64,000 bases of DNA from Stichopus chloronotus (taxonomy: Eukaryota > Echinodermata > Holothuroidea > Aspidochirotida > Stichopodidae), in assembly GCA_021234535.1 (NCBI GenBank), contig CM037845.1:9168143-9232142 (forward strand), read 5' to 3'. Both the position numbers and the translations under genes were made by a program. Shown here in pieces: positions 45,091-58,900 of the stretch; position 1 is the stretch's first letter, and the number at the start of each line of letters is the position of its first letter. The notes beneath the pieces were generated by a model. It searched no databases, was not told the origin of the DNA, and saw only the letters and a program-made list of their open reading frames with translations.

Positions 45091-48000
45091 ACAGCTAGAG
45101 GCCTATACACAACATTTTGATGGTCATCAACATGAAAGTTTATAATAGGTCTATAAAGTTTACAGCCCAGTTGTATTACACAGCCCTTCTTTATATTGGA
45201 AAATTGAATGTATTAAATGATTTTTTTTAACTGGTTTTTACTAGGCATATTACGGGTGAAAGTACTCCTACACTGCCTGTAAAAACACAGGCTAAGGCAA
45301 ACTTCCAATTGGTTGTGCTCCAGGGTAAATTCGTGCGTGTCATCGGTTGTAAAACAAAGAAGACTTGCAAACAAAACTTGTAAACAAATTAGACTGCACC
45401 AGTTCGTCACTATACACATATGCACACACTTAGTACCTGCAGTAATCCTATATCACACTGCTGTTGTGTAAGTTGTAACCTCTTAAAACACAGACTAATT
45501 GGCTGCATTATCTTTATGATAATAACCCTCATTCGTTACGGGGAATAACTACTCAGCGGTGGCATCATCTCGCACACACTGTAGGCTACTCGCAAGTAGC
45601 GCCATCTCAGTTGTTTCCATTTTGGAACACGAATCACGCAGTATCCCTCCATAAAGGAACTCTAGTAGTGTTAAAGGTGTTGTTTTAAATAACCTACCAA
45701 GTTTTCTCCATTGAAAATCCTCTTGAAGGAAATATGTCATATGAAAATTGCAGGAAAAGTGTCATTTCCAGCAATTAGGCAAGTAATTCTACCAAAAATG
45801 TTCCCGCACGCCAACTTGTGGCGCTCGACTTTAATAGAGTCAAAATATTATTTGCCATGTTAAACTTCCAGTTTGCCTTTGTAAATCTATGCGTGATATA
45901 ATAAAAACACATCATAAAACCTAGATCAATTGTAATTCAAATGTGCTTCCTACTGGCATGCAATTAACAAAGAAAAATATTTTTTCTCCATTATAGTTCA
46001 CCAGAATTCCCCCCCCCCCTCCCCCCGCTTCTGCCATCACTCCCCAGATCCTCGGTCACTTCACTTGTATACCCCTTTCGGCTGATTAGTTGCTCATTTA
46101 CCCTCTCCTCTCGTTGAAGGAATACAGCTGGCTAAGTCACTGTCACAAACAGTGGTGGATTTAGGGGACCATCTGACCACCCCTCCGCCCTTCCCTCCCT
46201 GGCGCCGATATTTAATGGAATAATCTATATAATATATTTAAAAAAAATAAATTTCAAAGTATCGCCACGATTCCGTAGGTTTACCGTGGCCTACTATTCT
46301 TTGTTTTCAATATTACTAGTATACCATCATTAGTTTAGGTAAGTATGTACCGCCTACATCCGTAGACACTGACATAAAATGTTATCGATCCACTCTACGT
46401 ATTTCGGTAGTACTTTTTAGTATTATAATTTTGCACATCTCGGAAAACACTGTAATGTGTGTGCCATAAGTGTTTGTTGGTGAGCGTGTTGTGGTTAGTG
46501 TGAGTGCATTAACGGATATACCTCCCTGGTGAGATACTCAATGAAAAATGAAAAAGTGAGCGCTAAGGGTATGTTCAGACGCCCCCCCCCCCCCCACCTT
46601 AAGAAATGATAATAGTTGGCAGTGGAATAAATGAAAAAGGATGCACAATTCATTTTTGTATCTCATATATTCCTGCCGGCGCTCAGGTTAACCGCATCCC
46701 ATAGCCCCTCCCTCCTTTTTCTTTTGTTCAGAGCCCCCGGAGACCACCAACAGACGGTTCCCTCATATGAGAAAAGCGCCATCGTTTTTATGGTTGCCTT
46801 CCCATGCCCAGTGGCGGAGGTAGCAGTTTCAGTCAGTAGAGGCATAGGCCTGTACCGACATTTGTATTTATCAAGTTTGGAAGCCCCCCTCAACCAAAAA
46901 CTACGTTACGAAACTTTAAATGCGATGTTGGACACGCTACTGGACACACGTATTTTTCGTCTCCAGGAGATTTAATGTATTATTTTTAGCGTCCTTACGT
47001 CCATTTTCCCCCTCGGAAATTGTACGTGCACTAGCATATCATTTCCCGAATGGACTGAACATTTTGTACACTTTCACGTGTAGACCCAGCCCGGTATTTT
47101 CACGTGAAGGTATTTGTGATTCTTCGGAGTTTACATTTTCTACTTTTTGTTGTATGTGCATTCCTTATGGGTTAAGTGCTTCTCGTTTGGTAAGTCGAGG
47201 ACACAAAGCAATCTACACTGTCCCTTTAAACGGAACCAGGGAACCCGTTGACAAGTGAGTCTACTTTTGATAAACTACAATCTCGAAATTATAAATATAC
47301 CCATGCTTTTCATCCTACATACAAGCGGGAGCTCAGAACGCGGAAAACGATATTGGAGCAGGGGGAGCTGCAAACTCCCTGATTGGAGGCAGGGAAGGGG
47401 GAAGCAGGACTAGGTTAAGGCTAATTTTGTTTTCCTAACTGTGCCTGGAACTTGAATGAGAGCATCAACGAATATGATAAAGGAAATACAGTATATTTTT
47501 GTTGAATTGGCGTAGAATTTTGGACTGAGAATTGTTGAGAGACTATCCAAAGGTGCACCAGCGTCAGTTGCATCAGAGCATACTGGAACTGGAATTAACA
47601 CAAAAATATTTTATAGATCGAAGGAATTCGCCCTTCCCAGGCCCAGGCTCCAGGAAATGGTACTGTCAGTAACTCCTTATATTATTGAGAGTTTTCATGT
47701 GTAAGTGTCTGATGTAATTTGGACGTTTCGTGATGAATGCTGTACTTGCTTGAATGTTGAAGACTGAGTGTGTGCAACTCCATCAACAGTTTCTAGATTC
47801 AGAGGGCGCTGAAGAACTGAAATTTGAATTTTCCAAGTTACTTTTTCGCTCATTTCGGAAGTTCCCCCCCCCCCCCCCCCCCTGGTTACAGCAGGCTGAA
47901 AGTGCATTCGCAAGCGAAGTTATTATGATAAGGGCACTGCATGCAATGGGACTTGTAATTCAGTGGGTGAAAATTTACAACCATGGAACTATGTACAACT

Positions 48001-49525
48001 AATATTGGCAGGCACTTTGTGACCTAAACTAAAAAGTTGAGTAACCAAAAGACTACATGTAGGTCATGAAAGATGTCCTAGATTACAAGCGTCAACAGGA
48101 ATTAATGTTCAACAACGTTCAGTTTACTTCGAAGAATTCTACAGGTATGAAGAAATTAGAATCTGGATTAGATATACTCAGATAAGGTCTGCAAATGACT
48201 ATTTCACCTGCAGTGGAAAGCCAAATTAAAAAAAACTAAAATCATTACTTAAAAATAATAAGAATTCCTGGATCATATATTCAGTTCAAATCTAGCATCA
48301 AATATACACTTTTAACAATGTAAATTGTAAAATGTAAATTTACAGATAATAAAATTAAGGAATACAGAAATGTTCTCGCAAGTATTTATCAGAAAATGTT
48401 TGTATTCTTATTTATTTTTACAGATAAATTTACAGATATTTTGAACAGTGTAGCACCTAGTCTTGCACCCTGATGCATCTAGTCCACTCTATATAGTAAA
48501 GAATTTTTCAAGGAGCCATCCCCCTCCCCCCCCCCCCCTCAGGATGCATGGAAATCGGTCATGAGATCTACCATACCACACTGAATTTCACACTTACATG
48601 AAAGCAGACTCAGATAGTGGCGTACAAGGGAGGGTGCGTAGGGGCATTGCCCAACTAACATTGCCCAGCTTAATTAATTAAAATGAATCAAAAATGAAAT
48701 CAAAAATGTTCTTTATAGGATATGAGGACGGGGATCAGTCCGACATCAAATTTCACTTGGTATTATGCTAAATGCAACCTTCAAGAAAAAAAATCGCCGA
48801 TGTCTTTACAGGGGCTTCGGTGTGCTATTCCCAACCAATGTTTGTTCTCCTGTTAAATTGTCTCCCGGATAAATGTCACTCCAGGTACACAGCCCAACTT
48901 AGCAGTCCTGAGATCCCCCCCCCCCCCCCCCTCAAACGCACACACACCCTGTTCAAATTATTTAGCCTACGGTACTTTGGACCGGAAAATAGGGGGAAAT
49001 ATATAAGAGGTAAAACGAAAATGGGAAGCTCTCGTAGTTCAATTTCATTTTGTACACAAGATCGACATAAGAGCTCATTGTCCAGCGACTGATTAGCTTA
49101 CATTACAATCACTTGGTACTTTTATCTCGTTATTTTCGAATCATTTTGCATTCTCTTAGTCTTTCAGTTTTTTTTAATGATGTGAACACTTTATTTCAAA
49201 CTCGAAAACGAAAAATGACTGCTTAGATTCTACTTATAAGCCTGGAATGATTCCTGCTATTTGTGAGGTTCTGATTTTTTCAAATTTTTGTGTATACTAT
49301 GCCCCAACGATGGTGGCGCTTCGTTCAGATAGTCTCCAGGATAAATCTCTCCACATACTCACTCACACTTCGCAACCCTGTGATCATCCCCGCTCCACAC
49401 CCTTCCAGAAAATCCTGCGTTGCCTGCGCCTCTTGACTCAGACCAAATCATGCCCTCACACTCACCTTCTGTATCATGCCAGATCCATGTTGCCTTGAAA
49501 GAGAGTTAGGGATGATTTTCATGTT
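45091..49525. other. Intergenic DNA with recurrent poly-C tracts
   Basis: No gene is supported. It holds long C runs at about 46009-46019, 46582-46595, 47864-47882 (19 C), 48526-48538 and 48915-48931 (17 C). It also holds CAGTGGCGGA/CAGTGGTGGA-type motifs at 46150, 46809 and 48615 that may mark decayed non-autonomous DNA transposons. Confidence 0.4.
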
Positions 49526-49529
49526 TGTA

Positions 49530-49613
49530 CCCATCCCCTCCCCGGATTTGCTCCCCTCCCCGGAATTGCTCCCCCTCCTCGGAACTGCTCCCTCTTCTCC
49601 CCGGAACCTGCTA
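49530..49613. repeat. Minisatellite of ~19-bp CTCCCCTCCCCGGAATTG units
   Basis: Four imperfect consecutive units built on CTCCCCTCCCCGGAAYTG. Confidence 0.8.
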
Positions 49614-51690
49614 ACCCTCTCCACGTGACCTCGACGGAAAAATCCTAGCTGCGAGGTTTGTAAGCATTTCAGTACTACAGTATTTTCCAGTCGCGTTTGT
49701 TGGCTAGCCGAAAATATGCTAAAAAAATGGCCAAATACAAAGGATTGGGAATGTGTATTGCATCATGCTTGAATACACGGTACACACATGCATATTCTGA
49801 ACAACACTCCTACGTACAGTAACACTAACAATCTGGCTCAAGCATTACTGCAGGCTAGGCACTGACCAAGTCACCGACGTTTCCGCTGGCAAATCATCAG
49901 CACCATTTGCATGAAAAAGTAGTACAGGGTATGCTACGTTCTTCTGAAGGTTTTGCATGGAAAGTGATTTCACTTACACTGCTCGTGAATATTGCTCGTA
50001 GACCTCAATTACTTAGCCTGTGGTTGCTAACCGTGTTGCAAGAAAGATCTCCAACCTTGTGCCTTGCATAGGCCCTACCATTTGTCAACGTTAACATTAG
50101 GCGAGGTCGGATTGGCTCTAGGCTAGGCCAGAACGGTATGTTCACATTATTTAAAAGGCTCTGGCCTTGTGCGAAGTAAGAATTTCGTTGGCATTGCATA
50201 CAACTCCCACCTGATCTGTGACACACTGGAGTGTCTTTAATTTGGAAAAGATCTACTGTATGCCTAGTCATCTAGGCCTAGAACCAGAACTGAAGAAGGA
50301 TCAGAAGGTGGATCCAGTCCGCAAAACTAGCCTGGACTGCACCTTTTGTTTACAAGCAAGCCCAAGTTACACCTAGGCTACGGTTCCTATTGCTAGGTAT
50401 AGCATATCCCCCAAACAGGGATGTACATTACGTTTCACCCCACTTTCACAGCCCCTGTCCTGATAATGTTAATTTTCCCCTCATTAGGCCTAAGCTGACC
50501 TACCAAAAATATGCAATAGACCTAATTGAGCCAGTATGATACCTTTTTATTTAAACTTTGATGTAAAAATGAGAAATTCTATGCTTTTAGACATACACCA
50601 AAACAACCACACAGTCATAAGGGCCATTTGAACCAGGAATCAAGCGTAATCTAGCCTTTCAGAGTCATTGTCGACTTAGGTGGTGGCTATTTTCCTCCTG
50701 GTGAGAAGTCTTCCATTGCTAACAGCATGATACTGTGCAGCGTACCTCCCTAAAACTTACATCTACATCTCTCTGATTCATAGTACATACTGAGACAACA
50801 AGGGTACAGAAATTTCCAAGTGTTGGAAAGTTTTTTCACTGGTTTAATTTTGGAATACCAGCAACGGTGTTTTAATGCAAAACTACTCTGGCGAGATAAA
50901 AAGGCTGGAACAGCGTACAATGGTAGCTTCATTATTAGCTCGTGGAGAGAAGCATAATATGCCACTGTATGCATGTATAATGCATTCTTTGATTTCCCCA
51001 TCAGTTGTGACATGTGGACCAGTCAGCTATTCAGCAGAAAGTTAGTATTAGGCCTATGCAACAAGGGCTGTGAAGTGTAATGAGTTTAGGCCATGTAACG
51101 GAATGCACAGCCCTGTTTGAAGGCAAGGTGTAGCATAACTTAGGTGAAAACATGGAGTAGGCCTAGGCCTGTGACAAACTTTGTATTTGAAATTGATTTT
51201 ATTTGAAATTTAGTCACTTTATGTTCAGTTTATGGCAAAGGTCTATGTTATCCAAGTAATGTATTTAGCTTTTCTCAATCATATTTTAAAGGAAGTGACT
51301 TACTGCTAGTTCCTCCTCTCCCACCTCCCAAAGCCTGCCAGTCTCAAAGTGATTGCATGTGTAAGTAGAAAGTGAAAAACATTGAAATTTCATGTCCAAA
51401 AATTAATTATGCCTTTTATCTGCTCCACTGAGACAATTTGGAATAATAAACATTTAGGTTTCAGGTGGTAGCTTTTGCAACATGATTTCAAAGTCTTCCA
51501 TGAGAATGACGCAAAGGGCAAAATAGGATAGTGAAGTGGTTGACAGTTTTTATTCAACTGAGCCTTAAGCTACTTTGAACAAGCTAGTGAAAGTATACTG
51601 CCACCGTCACTCCGTCAGTGTATTTAATGAATATTCAGTTAGCCAAAACATCTGATCACTGACACTGATCAGTGAGAACACCAGCGTGTG
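49614..51690. other. Intergenic, nothing recognised
   Basis: No coding exon, RNA gene or defined element is supported. Confidence 0.4.
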
Positions 51691-51718
51691 CTGTAGCTAT
51701 TTGTACAAATAGCTACAG
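51663..51718. repeat. Two perfect palindromes, 12 bp and 28 bp, upstream of YARS1
   Basis: CACTGATCAGTG (51663-51674) and a 28-bp perfect palindrome at 51691-51718, centred on TTTGTACAAA with arms ending CTGTAGCTA/TAGCTACAG. They lie 1.1-1.2 kb before the YARS1 start codon. Confidence 0.85.
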
Positions 51719-52862
51719 TATGTGGTGCTGCGCGTCACTTAATACTGCAATACACCTTTCAGGGAGCGACGTCTGGAGTAGTATGTTTTTGATACACCAG
51801 TGAGACCTGAACTGTTGCATATTCATTATGTTGGTGCTTACTCTCAGAACTGTTCATTTTCTAATTTGATTTCGGTTTTTACTACTTTTATGTCATTTCT
51901 GTTGCTTTTCAAATTGGTAAATGTCATTTTCATTCATTGAACAACCTTGCGTATCCATTTAAAAATAAAAAGAAGAAGAAAACAATACTGTGGACATGAA
52001 TGCTGACAGGAATATCTTAGCAGAGTGCTATCATCATTAAGTACTGAGCATACAAGAAAATTTTGGGCTTTGTAAGTCCCCTGAAGGCAGGAAATGGCAT
52101 TCCCCTGGTCTTCTTCAGTGCATGTACCCATCCTTTGAAAATGGGATCTCGTGTCTTCAATTTCTCAATTAATGACAAAACTATGAAAAAGTATATCAGA
52201 TGGGATGAGCTTACAGTATGTACAGGAATCATGGTGAATCAGGTACAGTATTCACTTTCATTTATTCTTGGTTAAGGCCTAAGGTCGCCAAAGAATAATG
52301 CTACAGTATGTACATGTGTGTGTTGTAAAATGCTGTTGATAGAATAAATTCATGTGGATGGTGCAAACGATCTCATTGGACATTCCCAAGTCTGTCTGAG
52401 AAATGAACCATCAGCACAGCAAAACAAAAAAAAAATGATCAGGGTGTAATTGTTCAAAACTGTTTGAGACAACTTCAAGAAAATAGATGAAATGTCAGCA
52501 ATGAGACTTTCAATGCCTGGTCTCTGAAACTTGCATTGGTGAACATTGTGTGTACTGTAAGTGACCATGTAGCAAGTAAAGTTTCAAAGATTAAAGGAGA
52601 AGTCCTCTTTAAGCCCCAAAGTCTTCTTGGAAACCACCAATTCTAGTCTTATGTTTGGTATTTGTGGAAAGAGAATAAAATCTTTCAAACAGTTGTCTGT
52701 GCATGTTGAAATGGCCATCCCTGTATGTGTACCAAAATCTTATGTCATCCCTACAATCTACTACTGTACAATTTCCCCATGCAACTAAGTAAAAAAATAA
52801 GAAACAAGTAACATCTGCAGACTCTATTCTTTGTTTCTCAATAGGGTAGATCTTCAATTACA
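51719..52862 (+). promoter_or_regulatory. Presumed YARS1 promoter/5' UTR region
   Basis: The start codon at 52863 is preceded by a plausible acceptor (TTTCTCAATAG ending at 52844), so a 5' UTR exon may lie upstream, but I cannot place it. No TATA box identified. Confidence 0.25.
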
Positions 52863-55819
52863 ATGGCAGGACAACCACTAAGTCCAGAGGAGAAACTGAA
52901 ACTCATAACCAGGAATCTCCAGGTGAAGTAATATGTTTTCTCAATTGATATCGTAATTCAGTCTGTGACCTTGATCATATGAAATTATTTTACTTCTCTA
53001 CTTTATTAAAAGTACAGTATGACAGTCAGAACTTACTCAGAAGTTTTCTGGATGTTGTTTGAGTTGTAACTGTGTTTCTCAACTGGTCTGATCTAAAATA
53101 CCCTGATGTGGATGTACTGAACTTTTTTGTGTCCTGTCTATGTTTGACCATTATTTGCAAGGCCCATGCCACCCATTACTGCTCACTTGCAACCTCTGAA
53201 GGCACATCCAACTTCATGCAAATTATCTTGTTTTTGGTATTTTTGTTTTTGCTTTTCTGCATCACTTGTATCTGGTACGGTAGGAATCATCCCGTGTGAA
53301 TGGCTCATGAATGCATCAATAGGCTACTGTGCATGGTAAATATGTGAGGATAAGTAGATGGAGTCTGCAATTTTCATGGCAAATGTCATTCAAAATCATT
53401 GGAGACTAACCACTTTCATTCTTGCATTAGAATTATCCTAACTCTCATGACGGTGTACTCAGAGAACCAGGCTTGATATTCTTGATCCTCAGTCTTGATA
53501 TGGTTGTGCATTAATGGTTGCCCATAGTCAGATAGTGAATAGATTATGCATACCACCTTCACGGAGTTCAAATTTCGTTTGGTGGAAATTATTATTCTTT
53601 TGAAAGTACCCAAGCTTTAAAATATTCATATTGTCACAAATAACCAACAATGAGTAGGATGTGAATTTGAGATGAAGGTGCAGAAAATTCACTGCACATT
53701 TAGTGATTTTGATGCTGCTTCTTTTAGGATACCAAACAATGAATCATTTGACCTTTTTTTTTTTCTTGTAGGAGGTTCTTGGATTAGATAAGCTGAAGGA
53801 ACTTCTCCAGCAAGGGAAAGATATATCCGTTTACTGGGGCACAGCCACCACAGGAAAACCTCATGTCGCTTATTTTGTGCCCATGAGCAAACTAGCTGAT
53901 TTCCTGAAAGCCGGGTGTCAGGTTGGTAGTAAATCTTCTACTTGCCGTACCATTTTGAGTCAGTTGCTCTCTCAGACTTGTACTTCAGCAAAATCATGAG
54001 ATCCATGAGATCTTTGCCGAGAGTTTGTCTCAAGTGGTATGCTAGTTGGTCTCAGACAACTGGGAATCTGCAACTAAATGTTCAAATAGGGAAACAGTTC
54101 TCAACAAAAAGACACCTTGTTTTTAGAATAAGTACATTGTTTTTTGAGGTGGGTCTAAAATGTGAAATTGTCGTTATGCGACAATCAGTGGGCATTTTAG
54201 CACTCTAACTTGGTCATGATGCTGCAAGGTGTGACATCTCATGACCTTTTCAGCGCTGAAGAGGAGAGGGTAAATCTGGATACGTGCCCTTTTCGACAAA
54301 AATGACATGTATTGAGATTTTCGGAGTCCCCGGTTAGACATTTACCCCTCCAACTGTAAGAAGGTTTGGACAGCAGGCTTGGGGTAATCGTAAACCTAGT
54401 AACAATAATCGCTACAATTGGTGCCTTGTTGGTATTTGTCATGGCACTTGTTTGTGGGTCGTATTACTACACGTATGAGTAATTAATATTTACAGTGTCT
54501 CCACCTGAAACGGGACAGCCATACCAGGAGCGCATCAGCAATCGCTGAAATAGGGCTAAGGGGTCACCATGGAGTGGTTCAACCTCACTCTAGAAAGTTT
54601 TGATCATTGAGATGCAAAATAGTACCACTTGGAGACAAAATTTGAAAAATGGTACCAGCCTGTCGTCACCTTCTTTTCAGCCCAGTGAGGCTTTGTAGGC
54701 AGGATCGCATTTTTTAAGGGGATCTTAACTCTTTCAGATGCTTGATTGACAAGCTGCCTCCAGTGAAATACACCCCGCTCCCTTAAAGAACAGTGATTTA
54801 AAGTAAGTGTAATAAAGGTGTATTACACATCAGAACAACAGATAACATTCCAGAGCTGTCTATCAAACTCTGTACATGTCTGCTTCTCTTCACATAATTT
54901 TATCATTGCCTATTTGAGTAAATGCTTACAGATATGCTAAGGGACATTTTACATCCAAAAAGAAATGTAATCATGATTGCAATCGTGATTGTATTTGCAA
55001 CGTAATTGTAATCGATTACTTTTATTTTAGCTGTGATCGTAGTCGTAATCATAAAATCTAAAGTAATTGTACTTGATTGCATTCAGACGTAATCGCCTCA
55101 AGTCTTGTTGGACAGGCGCCCGTTTTCTTTTTCCCTCAGTCAATGATCATGCTCTGTACAGTTGTGTTCCGTAGCGGTGGAAGTTGGTGGTAGTCCTGGC
55201 CTCTGGCAAATTCTTCTACAGGACGACCAAATTTTGACTCAAGTCTGTATTTCGGATAACCAAATTTGGAACAGTGATCAAATCAAACTTAAAGATGTTA
55301 CTTGCAATATCTGAAACAACTTGAGATGAAATGTGGTGATAAATACCTAACAGTGCAATGGAAGTTTGTCCCTGGTGTACCTACCTGGAAATATGCACTA
55401 AGTCAAGACATGATTTTCGGCAGGGCAGTTAAATTTTGAAAAGGACAGTTTTAAGGACCGCATTTTACATATTAGTTGTCCCATGAACTACCAGATGGGA
55501 ATGGTAAAACTTCAACAACTGCTCTGTGCTTCTAAATTCTTTAAGTTTTCCCTGTCCCTAACCTAAATGTTGTTTCTATGTATAATTTGTGCAGCACCTC
55601 TGTCTTGCTATTGACTTGTAAACAGGTGACTATCCTCCTTGCTGACCTCCATGGTTACCTAGACAACATGAAGGCTCCATGGGAACTCCTTGCTTACAGG
55701 ACACAGTATTATGAGGCTGTCATAAAAGCCATGCTACGGGCAATCGACGTACCTCTAGAGAAGCTCACATTTGTAAGAGGCACAGACTACCAGCTGAGCA
55801 GGTTGGTACAAGTTGATGT

Positions 55820-55901
<82 letters not shown>

Positions 55902-58900
55902 GTGTGTATTTCAAACTTGTTTGTTTTTTATTTAAAGCTTTGTTTAATAGAGGGTGTCTCAGCTAGCAAAAACTTACCTTAACCAAGCCCTTTATGAAAA
56001 AAACAACACAATGCAAAGTACAAATAAATAGTAGAGTGAAAGGTAAACACTGGTGCAAAAGCAACAAAAGCCACAAATACCATAAAAGGAAATATGTGAG
56101 GTATGTATCTTAGGACCTGGTTCTGAGACTGCTACTTGGATCCAAAGTTCCTTTAATGTACTGTACACTGCATGTGTGACAAAATTTAGTACATATATCG
56201 AAGATTGTTTCATTGTCATGCCCTTATCTGTGATAGGTTTTGTGATACATGGTGTATGTGCAAAGCAAACTATTGTCTTTTGACTTCACAACATACAAGT
56301 AGCCTTAGTTACATTTTCAAGAATACTGAGAGCATAATAACCATCAAACCCATGTAATTCAATACCGGAGAGTTTGAGTTCTGTGATTCATCGTTTTGTT
56401 GACTCAGTGCAAATAAAGCATTTACTTCCGGCTGTCCAGTAAAGCCAATCATGAATGTGGTATGTGAAATGCCGTGATTCATGAGAACTTATTTGCCCTC
56501 AAGACTAATGGGAAACGAAATCTTTTGTTTCCTTTCTCAGAATGACCACATATCATGCTTTTCTTCCTGTCAGTGGTGGACAATAGTCCTCATGTGGTAT
56601 TTGAAGAGAAGTTTTCGTTTAGTCTTGAACGATTGAGTGATGTGAGAATGATGACAGTATGTGCTACGTGCTTCAGGTCCATTCTCCTAAGTTACAGATG
56701 CACTGTTTTACTATAAACATTTTGTTTTGTGACACAATCATCAGGAAGAAATCCTGCCTATCTTTTCTTCACAGGGAGTACACATTAGATGTTTACAGGC
56801 TGACATCACTAGTCACTGAGGTGAGTCATGCCAAGAGGTCTGCATTCATGTTGCCATGGTAACAAGTCAGTATGGCAAACAGGATGGGTGAAGGAACGGG
56901 GGAGTTGGGAAGATTTTGAATGAAGAATGCCTTCCACTGTTTTCTTATCAGTGAAACTATTAACAATTTTAAATCAAAGGAATGAGATGGCATGTTAAAT
57001 TTAAATGTGGGGCAGAATTCTCATGTGAAGCGCTTTCCAGTTATTTCTGGTAGTACTGCAGTCATTGCAGTGATGTTTTGACCCGACACTATTATTTATT
57101 CCTAGCTAAAGACAAAAGGAATCTTTACTGTCATATACTGTGTCTGTGCATGTGTGTTTTATGCTGCCATGTATAATTCCTTCAGGAGGTTAAGTTGTTT
57201 GAATGTAACCTCAGCCGCTGGATAGCTTTTAGAGTCTTAGTAATAGTCTGTGAGGAGCACTTTGGTTGAAAGAGTATGGTTGGTTTTTGAATATGTATTG
57301 ATAATGTGATTTTCTTCACCTACCTGTCTGTCAAACAGCATGATGCCAAGAAAGCTGGTGCTGAAGTGGTGAAACAGGTGGAGAGCCCCCTCCTCAGTGG
57401 GTTGCTCTACCCAGGACTCCAAGCACTGGATGAGGAGTACCTTAAGGTCAACTGTCAATTTGGTGGTGTAGACCAGAGAAAGATCTTCACTTTCGCAGAG
57501 AAGGTTTGTCACCCATTTAGTCATCTTACCACGTCACAGTGAGTAATTAATGCAGGCCTGGAAAGGCAGTTAATCACTAGGCAGCTGCACAACTGTGGAC
57601 AGAGCCTGTGGCTTATACATTACAACTTTATGCCGGGTGACTCCCAACTGAATAATTTTGGATTGAATGTGGTACTTTTTTCTCAAGGTCAGTACAGATG
57701 GGATAAGCTTATATTTCTCTTGGATTAAAAATTACTCTTGGATGAAAAATCCAACTTTACTATGACCCAACCAGGGATTGAACCCCACATCACCTGCCGG
57801 CTGAGCTTCAAATACCACCACATTAATTCACGTTGCCACAGGAACTGTCAAACATTGTTCTATGAATGGTTTTGTCTACCACACTTTACACCCTTTATTC
57901 ATTTCCATGTGTTGACTGATGAGGCTTAACTGATGAAGCATCCCTCAAAGCGGCAGAAGGGATATTTTCAATGGTCATCAGTGTATAGATAGGGCCTTCG
58001 CATACATATATATACAAACACCGAGCGATCAACATCTCAAACCGGTGTTGTTTCTGTTTTTTATTCAAAACTTTGTTTAATGGAGGGTGTCTCAGCAAAC
58101 AAGAACTTATCTTAACGAAGACCCTTATGAAAATACAACAGAACAATACAAAGTACAATTAGTAAAGTAAAAGGTAAGCACAGGTGCAAAAGCAACAAAA
58201 GGCACAAATGCCATGAAAGGAAATATGTGAAATAGTGTGGACTGATTTCAATTAAAAAAAAAATGACAAATTGTAGTTGCTGCATTTTACTGGTGTGTGT
58301 GTTGCCCCTTAGGTGTGTGGTGCTTCCCTCATTAACATGTGTCCCTCTTCTCCTGTAGTGTTTATGCCATGCCCTGTTGTAGCTGTTAAAAAAAAAGGTA
58401 AGAAAGAGAGGGAGGCAGACACTATCCAATCATTTCCATCTTTGCATTTTCTTTGCAGTACTTACCTCAGCTTGGCTACACCAAGAGGATACATCTTATG
58501 AATCCAATGGGTATTTGTTTCCCTTCTCTGATCTGGTTCAGTTAAAAACAGCACATTGGCATAATGTGAAAAAAATTTGTGAGGATTTTGAAGGGTACAA
58601 GTATGTATAAAAATGCTTATAATTAGCATAATTAGTCAAGTTTCACATCCAGTAGTTTTGATTTTTTGGCTCTGGCTTGTGCAGGCTGTGTGCAACAGAA
58701 TTGGTACTAAAGGGAAAAGGGTCTAATCATGATTTCGTAAAAACCACGTTAAATTGTTAACTTCTCATTCACTTATGTCGATTTGCGTTTTACTCGACAA
58801 TATACGGGGATCCTCTTGGTTTGACAACGTGTCATTTAAAGAGGTTCATTGAGTTGTTTAGTGAAATTCACAAATTTTTTTTTTCTAAGCCTATCAAGTT

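Noticed and set aside
46631..47258. Two ~113-codon plus-strand frames
   Set aside because: No domains recognised. They lie in a repeat-rich intergenic region with CAGTGGCGGA motifs and lack splice-site support.
47627..47638. GAATTCGCCCTT, identical to the border of a common TOPO cloning vector
   Set aside because: Only 12 bases match, with no further vector sequence on either side, so coincidence is more likely than contamination.
57740..57815. True tRNA gene on the minus strand
   Set aside because: A-box- and B-box-like motifs are too close together and no cloverleaf can be drawn, so it is kept only as a possible SINE remnant.
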